A DNA stretch of 64,000 bases from JAICJR01 sp963848495 (GTDB lineage Bacteria; Actinomycetota; Thermoleophilia; Solirubrobacterales; Thermoleophilaceae): positions 1,240,001 through 1,304,000 of the forward strand of contig CAWKDV010000004.1 in NCBI GenBank assembly GCA_963848495.1, read 5' to 3'. This document shows positions 1-8,205 of this stretch, in pieces (position 1 is the first letter of the stretch; each line of letters starts with the position of its first letter). Both the position numbers and the translations under genes were made by a program. The notes under the pieces are model-generated. The model saw only the letters and a program-made list of their open reading frames with translations, was not told the origin of the DNA and did no database searches.

Positions 1-128
1 GATACCACCACGTGGTCCCCCTCGATGCCCTGCAGTTCGAGGCTCGCCGCGAGCCTGGTAAGGCCTGCGCGGGCGTTTTTTCCGCGGTCGGTGGAGGTCA
101 TCAGGAGAACGCGCAGCGTGTCGCTCAT
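1..128 (-). CDS. Partial gene at the downstream end of a glycosyltransferase operon
   Basis: Only the first 42 codons lie in the window; the gene runs off the left edge. It begins with ATG at 128 and overlaps the stop of the upstream glycosyltransferase by four bases (ATGA), so it is very probably co-transcribed and translationally coupled. The visible N-terminus starts with a beta strand (LRVLLMTS) followed by a helix with GLTRLAASL, as in the N-terminal Rossmann lobe of GT-B glycosyltransferases. That assignment is an inference from shape and context, because no diagnostic motif is visible. Confidence 0.6.
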   Translation of the reverse strand, partial: MSDTLRVLLMTSTDRGKNARAGLTRLAASLELQGIEGDHVVV

Positions 129-1399
129 CTCGGACCTCCCAGCACCATGTGGAGCCTTCTCCGTCGCGCCCACAGCACGCTCCGTAGGTAGAGCGCGGGC
201 CCCACGGCGTAGCCACCCAGCTGCACCCTTAGGGTGCCCTTCGACTGGCTCATCTCCAGCTGGTTGCGCAAGCGGCTCAGTTCGCGCGAGGAGCCGCCCG
301 AGCCTCCCCGCAGGCGGCCGGCGGTCGCTTGACCGACCCGGCGGGCGATGCGCAGCGCGAGGCGCGGCTCGCGCAGCAGCCACTTGGTGAGGATCGCCGT
401 GAAGCCCGCGCCGTAACTGAACGTCTGTCGGCGCAAGGCGGCGCCCTCAGCGCGGTGGTCGTGCCAGCAGACCGAGCGCGGCTCGTAGGCCAGCCGGCTA
501 CCGGCCAGGATCGCGCGGGTGAACGAGTCGATGTCCGCCCCGGCGCGCGCCGGGCTGCCCGCGCCGAGCGCCGGATCGAAGCCCGCGAGCGCCTCGATCA
601 AGCCACGCCGGAAGGCCATGCTGTTCCCGGAGCCGAACGCCGCGCCCCAGTACGGATACAAGAGCTGCTCGGGCGCGCTGTGCTCCCCCAGGTCGTAGAC
701 GCGCGGCGTCAAGCCCTTCCCGAAGCCGCTGTACTCCTCGAACCAGCGCTGCTCGGGCGTGTCCATGTGCGCGGGCATGACGAGACCGGTGACCACGCCG
801 ACCTGCGGGTCGCGCAGGAACGGCTCGACGAGCCACGACAGCCATTCCGGATCAACCGTCACGTCGTCGTCGGTAAATGCCAAGAGGTCCGCCCTCGCCA
901 CGCGGATGCCGCGGTTGCGCGCCACCGAGCTGCCGGGTGCGGGCTCGGCCACGTAACGCACCCGCGCGTCCTCGGCCGCGATCGCCTCCACGGCGGTCCG
1001 GGTGCCGGGACGGTCGGGCGCGTTGTCCACAATCACGATCTCGAAGCTCGGATAGCGGAGCCGCTGGAGCGCGCCGACGCATGGGGCGATGCGCTCGGGC
1101 CGCCCGGCTGTCGGCACGATCACCGAGACGAACGGCGTCCGGCCCTCGTCCACGAGCCGCCGAGTACGCTCGCGCGGCTCGCGGAACGGGCGGACCTCCT
1201 GCTCGAGCCGCCCGGCTGCTATCCCACCAACCTCGTCGAGCTCCACGATGACGGTCGCCAGCGGCTCGCCATGCAGGCGCAGGAGCAGCAGCGCCTCGGG
1301 GTACGGAGCCCCGTCGGCGGCGTTGCCGAAGCTCAGGTCGCGAATCTCCTGCTCGAGCTCCAGCGCCGCCACGGCGGCCGGTCTATCCACTTTGAGCAC
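125..1399 (-). CDS. Family 2 glycosyltransferase with N-terminal accessory domain
   Basis: The 424-residue protein starts at GTG 1399, inside the 3' end of the upstream membrane-protein gene. Residues about 1-75 form an extra domain also seen at the N-terminus of the GT2 encoded at 3230-4861. From about residue 88 a GT-A fold follows (FVSVIVPTAGRPERI, then IVIVDNAPD). The nucleotide-sugar/metal motif FTDDDVTVD lies near residue 175, with ARNRG just before it. Family members transfer a sugar from an NDP-sugar to a glycan or lipid acceptor at the cytoplasmic face of the membrane; donor and acceptor cannot be read here. No membrane segment is evident. Gene order places it in a surface-polysaccharide operon. 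Confidence 0.85.
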   Translation of the reverse strand: MLKVDRPAAVAALELEQEIRDLSFGNAADGAPYPEALLLLRLHGEPLATVIVELDEVGGIAAGRLEQEVRPFREPRERTRRLVDEGRTPFVSVIVPTAGRPERIAPCVGALQRLRYPSFEIVIVDNAPDRPGTRTAVEAIAAEDARVRYVAEPAPGSSVARNRGIRVARADLLAFTDDDVTVDPEWLSWLVEPFLRDPQVGVVTGLVMPAHMDTPEQRWFEEYSGFGKGLTPRVYDLGEHSAPEQLLYPYWGAAFGSGNSMAFRRGLIEALAGFDPALGAGSPARAGADIDSFTRAILAGSRLAYEPRSVCWHDHRAEGAALRRQTFSYGAGFTAILTKWLLREPRLALRIARRVGQATAGRLRGGSGGSSRELSRLRNQLEMSQSKGTLRVQLGGYAVGPALYLRSVLWARRRRLHMVLGGPR

Positions 1400-3230
1400 C
1401 TCCCACGAGCTCGTAGATACGGGTGTCCCGGTTTCGGTACCAGAGCCGGAAGCGCGGTGAGCTCGCGATTGCCCTCTCGCAGCTTTCGAGCGCGCCGTCC
1501 GGCGTCAGCTGGAAGACGTGGGCGTACTCCGTCTGCGTGGTCGAGAACAGCACGTAGCCGTGCTGCGAGTAGTGCTCCACCAGCGCGGTCACCGCCGGCA
1601 CGTCGCGCGATCCGAGCGGCCTGCCCCGGAACTTAGGCCCATTCAAGAGTGTCGGGTCATCGGCGTTCTTGGGTCCGCGGATGAGTGGATAGCGCGAGCC
1701 GAAGCGACCCGGAAAGTCCGGCGCCGAGAACAGCAGCACGGATCCCGCTCGGGCGTGCGCGTTGAAGTACTCGCTTGCACGCACCTCCGTCGACGGCATC
1801 CGGTTGAGCTCCTCCTGGCCGAAGAAGGCGGGTATGAAGAGCGCGAGACAGCCCCCGCAGACGGCCAGCGCGACCGTTGCGCGTCGCAGCGGGCGCTCGA
1901 TCGTGGCGACGCCCCAGGCGATCAGGCCCGCGCACCAGGGCAGTGAGAACAGCATGACGCGCAGTACGGCCTCGCCGCCGTAGCTCTGACCGAACAGGAC
2001 CGCGAACGGGGTCAGCGACAGCACGATGAGCGGCATCGCCCGCCGGCCGAGCCCTTGCCGGGTCAGGCGGACGGTGGCCAGCAGCGCGCCGACCCACACG
2101 GTCAGGCTAAGCAGCTCGCCAGCTCGCTGGTTGAACAACTTGCCGGGCAGCGGATCGGCGATGTACTGGGTCTGGCGCTGGGCGTTCCCGAACGGGTCGA
2201 AGCTGCTGAAGATGCCGAAGTTGTGCTCGACGTAGCCGAGGTTCGGTACCAGGTAAGCCACGGTCATCGCCGCCATCGGGAGGACGATCCAGCGCGGCCG
2301 GAACAGACCCAGCAGCGCCAGCGCCGCGACCTGCAGCAGGAGCACGTAGGGCGTGAGCTGGTGGATCGGAATGCTCGCGGCATCCAACGCCAGCACGGCC
2401 AGCACCAGCGCGACGCGCGAGCGCGGCGCCTCGACCCGCTCGAGCGGCAGCTGCTCGGGGGGACCGCGGAACAGGCGCCGTAACAGGCCAGACGCACGCC
2501 GCCCGGCAGCGGGGCCGCCGCCGCGCAGCGCGAGCACGAGCGTCACGGTGGCCAGCGCGAGGACGTAGTCGAGCGCCTGCGGCGAGAAGTAGTCCTGGCC
2601 CACCCAGTTGCCGACGGCAAACAGCAGGGCGGCGAGGTCCGCCACCTCCCGGTTCCCGGACACGGCGCGCACCGCCGCTCGCACCAGGAAGACGTCGAGC
2701 AGCGTGAAGAAGAGCTCCGCCCAGCCTGCGTAGGTCACCGGGTTCGACGCGCCCGTGAGCTGGGAGAAGACCGCGGTGAGTGCGAAGAACCCGGGCCAGC
2801 GGTTGTAGATGTCCACCGTCGGGTCCGCCGTGTGGTTGGCCTCCAGGAAGCGGGTCACCCCGATGTGCTTGTAGACCCAGGCGTAGTGCGGCTCAGCCGA
2901 GATCGCCGGCACCGTGGCGAACAGCACCACCACGATCGCTATGAGGTACAGCGTCGTAGCGCGGCCCCTGGCGCCCAGGGCGATCGGCAGCGCCGTGCCC
3001 ACTAGGAGAATCGCAGCGCCGGCGTACCAGAGCGGGGGGAGCGCCGGCGGCAGCCCGTACTCGCCCAGGGAGTCGATCTCGATGTGGGAGAGCGACACGG
3101 CCCACGCCGCCATCCCGGCGGCCAGGGGCAACAGCAGCGCGAGACGTTCGGCGATGCGGCCGAGCTCGAGGCTCAGGCGCCGGGCGCGGCGCGGGGCGCG
3201 GGCGCCAACCGGTCCAGCCACGGTGGCCAT
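1383..3230 (-). CDS. Polytopic membrane protein of glycan operon
   Basis: The 615-residue product has about a dozen hydrophobic segments, for example LALLLPLAAGMAAWAVSL near the start and ATLYLIAIVVVLFATVPAI, and a soluble C-terminal tail of about 150 residues. The reading frame stays open well upstream, but ATG 3230 is chosen because it overlaps the stop of the preceding GT by one base (TGATG) and the translation before it looks like antisense shadow. The architecture (many helices, long extracytoplasmic tail) resembles GT-C or other polyprenyl-linked sugar enzymes, but no DD or DE catalytic pair was identified, so function is inferred from context only. It could also be a flippase or polymerase. 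Confidence 0.75.
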   Translation of the reverse strand: MATVAGPVGARAPRRARRLSLELGRIAERLALLLPLAAGMAAWAVSLSHIEIDSLGEYGLPPALPPLWYAGAAILLVGTALPIALGARGRATTLYLIAIVVVLFATVPAISAEPHYAWVYKHIGVTRFLEANHTADPTVDIYNRWPGFFALTAVFSQLTGASNPVTYAGWAELFFTLLDVFLVRAAVRAVSGNREVADLAALLFAVGNWVGQDYFSPQALDYVLALATVTLVLALRGGGPAAGRRASGLLRRLFRGPPEQLPLERVEAPRSRVALVLAVLALDAASIPIHQLTPYVLLLQVAALALLGLFRPRWIVLPMAAMTVAYLVPNLGYVEHNFGIFSSFDPFGNAQRQTQYIADPLPGKLFNQRAGELLSLTVWVGALLATVRLTRQGLGRRAMPLIVLSLTPFAVLFGQSYGGEAVLRVMLFSLPWCAGLIAWGVATIERPLRRATVALAVCGGCLALFIPAFFGQEELNRMPSTEVRASEYFNAHARAGSVLLFSAPDFPGRFGSRYPLIRGPKNADDPTLLNGPKFRGRPLGSRDVPAVTALVEHYSQHGYVLFSTTQTEYAHVFQLTPDGALESCERAIASSPRFRLWYRNRDTRIYELVGGAQSG

Positions 3231-4861
3231 CAGGAGAACCTCGGCGGGGCCAGGCGACGCCGGCTCCGGTCGATGACGATGAGCAGCGCCGAGGCCGCGG
3301 CGACGCCGACCGCGAGCACCTCCGGGTGCCACCAGCCAGTCCAGACGAGCGCGAGGCTGGCGGCGGTCTCGAAGGCCAGGCCCAGGCTCGCGGCCATCGC
3401 GATGCCCGCCACCCCCGGGTCGACCCCGATGTAGCGGACGAGCGCCCCGCCCGGCACGAGGCATGCCGCGGCGAGCAGGACGACCAGCCGAACCGGGACG
3501 GGCGCGGGCACAAGCGTTACCGCAGCCGCGGCGGCGAGCAGGCCGATGAGCGCGACGTCGATCCAGACGGGCACCGCTCGCTGCGGAGCGGGCTCTGGGC
3601 GCGGGGCATCCCCGGCCGGCCGGGTGGGCGGCTCGAGGACCACCTTCGGCTGCGCGCGCGGGGCCGGTAGGCGCGCCTGCGCGGCGACGCTCTCCCGATA
3701 GGCCGCAGGCGCCACCAGCAGGCCGGCGAGCTGGAGACCCTGTCCAATCGCCGCCAGCCGGCTTCCGTTTCCCGGAGCATGGCGCTGCAGCACGTGCCGC
3801 CAGCCACGCGGTAGCCGCTGTTCCGGGCCGCCCGCCCACCCGACGAGGACCGAGCCGAACGCGATGCCGCGGCTGAACGCCTGGCGGCGCAATCCGGCCG
3901 GAAGCCGTGGATGGCGCTGCCAGACGACGGCTCGTGGGTCGTAGCTCACGTGGTGGCCCGCGCGCAGGAGGCGCAGGAAGAGATCCAGATCCTCGCCGCC
4001 CCGCGTGGGCGTGCCGGCACCGAGCGTCTCGTCGAAGCCGCCGAGGGCGCGAGCCACGTCGGCGTGGAGAGCGACGTTCGCGCCTGACCCGATGCGCCCG
4101 TCCGCGTACCAGGGCAGCCGTTCGCGGAGCCCACCGTCGGTGGGGTCGAAGATCCTTGGCTCCGCGGACTTCGCCGAGCCACCGATCTGCTCGACGGTCA
4201 GCTGGGCCGGCGTGTCGAGCTCGAGCGGCAGAACCAGGCCGGTGGCGCAGGCCGCGCCGGTATCAGCGAGGTTGTCGACAAGGGCGGTGATCCAGCCGCG
4301 GTCCACCACCACGTCGTCGTCCACAAAGGCCACGATTTCGCCGGCGGCCACCGAGACTCCGGCATTGCGGGCGGCCGACACACCGGGCCTCGGCTCTTGG
4401 ACACAGCGCAGCTGCGGGTGTTCCCCGAAGTGCCTCCGAAGTGCCGTTGCGGTCTGCCCGTCCCGCGCGTTGTCGACCACTACGACGTCGAACGACGGCC
4501 AGTCGCAGTCGAGAATGGACGCCAGCGCGCCCACGAGCGCAGCCGGGCGGGAGCGGGTCGGCACCACCACGGTGACGTGGGGGGCCACTGCCTCCGGCCC
4601 GGAGACGCCGTGCCAGGTCGGGCGGTTCCTCCAGCCGGGCAGCTGCCTGTCGAGTGCCCCTTCCAGCAGCTCGGCAGACACCATGCCGCCGGGCCCCGGC
4701 CGCACCCTCAGCAACCCCACGATCTCGCTCTCACGGCGGGCGAGAAGGAGCGCGGAGCGGTAGGCGGACCCCACAGCCGGCACGCCGAGCTCGAGGGATT
4801 CGAGTGGCTCGCTCAGCTCCAACGTCAGCACGGCTGCGGGGGCTTCGAGGGCCTCGATCAT
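3230..4861 (-). CDS. Family 2 glycosyltransferase with C-terminal membrane domain
   Basis: A 543-residue protein with three parts. Residues 1-90 match the accessory domain of the GT2 at 125-1399. Residues about 95-340 form a GT2 catalytic domain with HVTVVVPTRSRPAAL, VVVVDNARD and the DxD-like motif FVDDDVVVD. The last 120 residues hold about four hydrophobic helices (WIDVALIGLLAAAAAVTLV and following). ATG 4861 overlaps the stop of the upstream GT2 by four bases. It is likely membrane-anchored and acts on a lipid-linked acceptor on the inner face; the sugar is unknown. Confidence 0.85.
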   Translation of the reverse strand: MIEALEAPAAVLTLELSEPLESLELGVPAVGSAYRSALLLARRESEIVGLLRVRPGPGGMVSAELLEGALDRQLPGWRNRPTWHGVSGPEAVAPHVTVVVPTRSRPAALVGALASILDCDWPSFDVVVVDNARDGQTATALRRHFGEHPQLRCVQEPRPGVSAARNAGVSVAAGEIVAFVDDDVVVDRGWITALVDNLADTGAACATGLVLPLELDTPAQLTVEQIGGSAKSAEPRIFDPTDGGLRERLPWYADGRIGSGANVALHADVARALGGFDETLGAGTPTRGGEDLDLFLRLLRAGHHVSYDPRAVVWQRHPRLPAGLRRQAFSRGIAFGSVLVGWAGGPEQRLPRGWRHVLQRHAPGNGSRLAAIGQGLQLAGLLVAPAAYRESVAAQARLPAPRAQPKVVLEPPTRPAGDAPRPEPAPQRAVPVWIDVALIGLLAAAAAVTLVPAPVPVRLVVLLAAACLVPGGALVRYIGVDPGVAGIAMAASLGLAFETAASLALVWTGWWHPEVLAVGVAAASALLIVIDRSRRRLAPPRFS

Positions 4862-5820
4862 CTGGCGAGCCTCCCGCGCAGGTAGCCGGCCACCGTCAGC
4901 GCCAGCCCGACGACGATCGCGCCCGCCCGCAGCGGGCCCGCGTGATCGCCGCGCAGCCCGTCGCGCAGGCCACGCAGGACGCCGCGCGGGAGTGTACGGG
5001 TCACGTAGCTCCGCTCGGACGCCAACGCCGCGTCGGCGCCGCGCCGCTGGGCAACCGTCGCCTTCGAGATGCCCTCTGACCAGCAGCGGGTCGTGAAGTA
5101 AGCCCAGGTGGCACGCCGTGGCGGCACGAGATGGCGCACCCGCGCGGTCGGCACGTGCAGGATCACCCCGCCCCGGTGCCCGGCGCTGGCGCGGATCGAG
5201 AGCTCGGTCTCCTCACACCCCAGCGGCTTCGCGCCGACGCGCCCGATGCCCTCGACGAAGTCACCCGTCTTTATCAGGACGGATCGGCGGAAGGACATGT
5301 TCGCGCCGATCGGGTTGCGCACGGGCGCAACGCCCTCCGGGAGCCCGCGATAGCTGCAGCCCACCACCCAGCCGAACTCCTCGGGGTGCCAGTGAGGCCG
5401 CTCCGCCTCCCAGATCGGCAGGACCAGACCCCCGGCGCCGATTACGTCCGGGTCGTCATAGCCCGCCATCAGCTCCGCCAGCCAGTCCGGCTCTGGGTAG
5501 GCGTCATCGTCCAGAAACACCACCACGTCGCCGCTGCTGTGGCGCACTCCTGTGTTGCGCGCCTGCGATAGGCCACGCTCTGCCTCGTTCGCCACCACGC
5601 GCGCACGGGGGAAGCGGCTGCGCACCCGGTCGAGCAGCTCGAGGTTGTGGTCCACAACGACAACCACCTCCTCGGGCGGCCTGCTCTGTCCGAACGCTGC
5701 TTCGATCGCTCGCTCGAGCAGGGGCCAGCGCTGCAGGTCGAACGCGCAAACCACCACCGCCGCGGTGATGGGCGTGACATCAAGAACGCCGAGGGGCGCC
5801 TGTTCCCGGGCGAGCGCCAC
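4858..5820 (-). CDS. Family 2 glycosyltransferase
   Basis: A 320-residue GT2 enzyme. It opens with AAVVVCAFDLQRWPLLERAI, has EEVVVVVDHNLELL and LSQARNTGV, and carries the metal/nucleotide motif VVFLDDDAYPEPDW near residue 120. A later GCEETELSIR segment fits the position of the catalytic base of inverting GT2 enzymes. One hydrophobic helix near the C-terminus (AGAIVVGLALTVAGYL) suggests membrane association. It starts two bases after the stop of the DPM1-like gene and overlaps the next gene by four bases, so all are one transcription unit. Acceptor and sugar are not deducible. Confidence 0.85.
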   Translation of the reverse strand: MALAREQAPLGVLDVTPITAAVVVCAFDLQRWPLLERAIEAAFGQSRPPEEVVVVVDHNLELLDRVRSRFPRARVVANEAERGLSQARNTGVRHSSGDVVVFLDDDAYPEPDWLAELMAGYDDPDVIGAGGLVLPIWEAERPHWHPEEFGWVVGCSYRGLPEGVAPVRNPIGANMSFRRSVLIKTGDFVEGIGRVGAKPLGCEETELSIRASAGHRGGVILHVPTARVRHLVPPRRATWAYFTTRCWSEGISKATVAQRRGADAALASERSYVTRTLPRGVLRGLRDGLRGDHAGPLRAGAIVVGLALTVAGYLRGRLAR

Positions 5821-5822
5821 GG

Positions 5823-6656
5823 CTAGCCCTCCCGGACCAGGGCGAGCTCCGCCTCCGCGCGCCTGGCGCGCTCGCGAACGATGATCCGCAGCACGCGCAG
5901 GCCGTCACCCACCGGGCTCAGCTTGCTTTCACCGAAGATCCGCTCGCGCTCGACGCTCGGAACCTCGACGACACGCAAGCCCGCACGCGCAATGCGCACG
6001 TTGATCACGGTCTCGATCTCGAATCCGTGGTCGTTGCCGAGCGAGAGCACCGGCAAGCAGTAGCGCCAGAAGGCGTTGAAGCCGTAGCAGAGGTCCGTGT
6101 AGCGAGTGCCGTACAGCGCGTTGACCGCGCCGTTCAGCGCGCGATTGCCGAAGCGGCGGACCGGCGTGATGTCCTCGGATGTGCCGCCCGGCATGAAGCG
6201 CGACCCCTTGGCGAAATCGGCGCCGTCGAGCAGCGCACTCAGGTAGCGCGGAATCTCGGCGGGATCTGTTGACCCGTCGGCATCGAGCATCACGATGATG
6301 TCGCCCTCCGCCGCTTCGAAGCCGGCTGCGAGGGCGATGCCCTTTCCGGGACGCTGCTCGAGCACCACCCTGACGTCGGGTCGCAGCTGCCTTGCCACCG
6401 CCACGGTGTCGTCCTCCGAGCGGCCGTCCACGAGCACGACCTCGTGCAAGCCGGCTGGCAGCCGCGCGAACACGTGCGGCAGGTTGGCCGCCTCGTTCAG
6501 GGTCGGCATGACCACGCTCACCCGCGCCGCGCGCACGACATCCTCGGCGCGCAGCGAGGCTGATCCGTCGTGCCTTGCGAAGCGGCGTGTCTGCGCGCTG
6601 CGCGTGACCATCATCGCGTCTGCGCGGGTCTGCTCCGGTCGTGTCATGCGTTCCAC
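5823..6656 (-). CDS. Dolichyl/polyprenyl-phosphate sugar synthase-like GT2
   Basis: The 277-residue protein is the first gene of the operon. After a polar N-terminal extension of about 40 residues it reads VSVVMPTLNEAANL, EVVLVDGRSEDDT and IIVMLDADGSTDP, the classic sequence of DPM1-like family 2 enzymes, followed by ADFAKGSRF and DLCYGFNAFWR. Family members move a sugar from UDP- or GDP-sugar onto a polyprenyl phosphate carrier. There are no C-terminal membrane helices, so it is the short soluble type. It probably supplies a lipid-linked sugar for the downstream transferases (inference). An internal ATG pair (MMVTRS) about 15 codons in is an alternative start. Confidence 0.85.
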   Translation of the reverse strand: MERMTRPEQTRADAMMVTRSAQTRRFARHDGSASLRAEDVVRAARVSVVMPTLNEAANLPHVFARLPAGLHEVVLVDGRSEDDTVAVARQLRPDVRVVLEQRPGKGIALAAGFEAAEGDIIVMLDADGSTDPAEIPRYLSALLDGADFAKGSRFMPGGTSEDITPVRRFGNRALNGAVNALYGTRYTDLCYGFNAFWRYCLPVLSLGNDHGFEIETVINVRIARAGLRVVEVPSVERERIFGESKLSPVGDGLRVLRIIVRERARRAEAELALVREG

Positions 6657-7120
6657 CTCATGTCAGTGCCCCTTGCCCGAGCGCTCGAAGAAATCCGCCA
6701 GCCGCAGTGTCCGACAGCCGCAGCCTTCCTTCATCCGCCGAGCGGTACGAAGCTCGACGGCCGCGCCTCGACCAGCTGTCGAGTGCGCACCTCAGGTGGT
6801 AACCCCCTGAGCGGGACGCTTGTTTCCGCGCTGTAACCAGCATGGAAAAATCCGTCGAGACGCACCGGCGCGAGGCCCCTGCCCGAGCCGGCGAACCTCC
6901 GGCGCGTTGCGCCGGACGCAGGGGCAAACCTGCGTCACGGAGCGAGCGCCGGAGTTGAGGTGTCCAGAACACGCTCCCGTCAATCCTTGTTTCGGGCTCA
7001 CGCGCCAGTTTGGCGCGTAGGCGCTCATGCGCCTGCGGTCACCGCCGCCTGTACGATGCGCGGCACCCCGCGCGGGGCTAAGCGACTCATGGGGAGCGCT
7101 CGCGCGGCCACCCCGACTCC
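6657..7120. other. Hairpin-rich divergent intergenic region
   Basis: About 460 bases separate the divergent glycan and copper-oxidase operons, and no convincing gene is seen. It holds several perfect inverted repeats: 6899-6915 (7-bp arms, 3-nt loop), 6915-6936 (8-bp arms GACGCAGG/CCTGCGTC), 7000-7018 (8-bp arms) and a 6-bp pair at 6791-6811. Promoters for both operons must lie here. The repeats may be leader RNA structures or protein-binding dyads; no known riboswitch consensus was matched. Confidence 0.5.
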
Positions 7121-8182
7121 GTGCTTCAACCCACCCAACGTCGACAGTTCCTGTCCGGCGGCGCGTCCGCTGCGCTGCTGTGCGCCCTCGGCGAGCGCTC
7201 GTTCCCGTTCGCCACGGCGAGCGACGTGAAGGAGGCTGACGCCGCGGCGCGGCGGGTGAAGCGGCCGGCGCCGATTCCCAAGGACCCGGTAGACACGATG
7301 ACGTTCCCCACGCCTCAGCCGCAGCCGGGCGGCCAGGGGCGCGAGTACTGGATCCAGGCGCGGCCGCTGCGCTGGGACCCGGTGCCGACCAAGCGCGACG
7401 AGTGGATGAACATGCCGATCCCGAGCCGGCGCAAGTTCATGGCGCTGGCCTACCAGCAGTACAGCGCCGGCTTCGCGGAGCCGATCGGCGCGCCCACGAT
7501 CCCGGGGCCGATCCTCGAGGCCGAGGTGGGCGACACGCTGGTCGTGCACTTCCGCAACGGCGACCACCACTTCGGCCAGGCGCACACGATGCACCCGCAC
7601 GGCGTGAAGTACACGCCCGACTACGACGGCTCCTACCTGGCGAGCTTCACGCGGGCGGGCGGCTTCGTGGCGCCGGGCGACGAGTTCACCTACACGTGGG
7701 AGGCGGTGCCCGGCTCGACGGGCGTCTGGCCCTACCACGACCACGGGCCGAACGGCACGATCAGCGTGGCCCGTGGCCTGTTCGGAGCGGTGATCGTGCG
7801 CGAGAAGGGCGCCAAGGCGCCCGACGTCGAGCAGGTGCTCGTGCTGCACCAGCTACTGCCGCAGATCACCCACGCGGAGATGGTCTTCCAATGCTTCAAC
7901 GGGCGCGCGTTTGCCGGCAACACGCCGACGATCCGCGCCAAGGTGGGACAGGACGTGGCCCTGCACGCCTATGGGGGCGACGGCATGTTCCACACCTTCC
8001 ACGTGCACGGCCACCGCTGGCTGAACGATGCCGGCGCACACGTGGATAATCCGACGCTCGGTCCGCACGAGGTGATCTCGGCGCGCTGGACTGAGGACAA
8101 CCCGGGCCGCTGGCTCTACCACTGTCACGTGTTCAGCCACCAGGACGCCGGGATGGCCGGCTGGTACCTGGTCGAACCATGA
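7121..8182 (+). CDS. Two-domain multicopper oxidase, Tat-exported
   Basis: A 353-residue secreted oxidase. The N-terminus (QRRQFLSGGASAALL) is a twin-arginine signal. Two cupredoxin domains follow. Copper-ligand motifs are HPHG near 155, YHDHG near 200, HTFHVHGH near 290 and the C-terminal HCHVFSHQDAGM (His334, Cys335, His336, His340, Met345), which supplies type 1 and type 2/3 ligands. Its short length fits the two-domain laccase / nitrite-reductase-like group, which form trimers; substrate is unknown. The start is GTG 7121 because no in-frame ATG precedes the Tat motif. Its stop overlaps an in-frame ATG of the next gene, and a cupredoxin two genes on is a plausible electron partner. Confidence 0.85.
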   Translation: MLQPTQRRQFLSGGASAALLCALGERSFPFATASDVKEADAAARRVKRPAPIPKDPVDTMTFPTPQPQPGGQGREYWIQARPLRWDPVPTKRDEWMNMPIPSRRKFMALAYQQYSAGFAEPIGAPTIPGPILEAEVGDTLVVHFRNGDHHFGQAHTMHPHGVKYTPDYDGSYLASFTRAGGFVAPGDEFTYTWEAVPGSTGVWPYHDHGPNGTISVARGLFGAVIVREKGAKAPDVEQVLVLHQLLPQITHAEMVFQCFNGRAFAGNTPTIRAKVGQDVALHAYGGDGMFHTFHVHGHRWLNDAGAHVDNPTLGPHEVISARWTEDNPGRWLYHCHVFSHQDAGMAGWYLVEP

Positions 8183-8205
8183 ACCACAACGGAGGGAAAC
8201 CCGTT

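Noticed and set aside
3231..3839. Longer N-terminus of the membrane protein at 1383-3230
   Set aside because: The extra 200 codons overlap the coding region of the next GT2 and read as low-complexity shadow; the TGATG overlap start is better.
6895..6960. c-di-GMP-I riboswitch, suggested by GGGGCAAACC
   Set aside because: The second conserved half (GACGCAAAGC) and the receptor helix are absent or in the wrong order.
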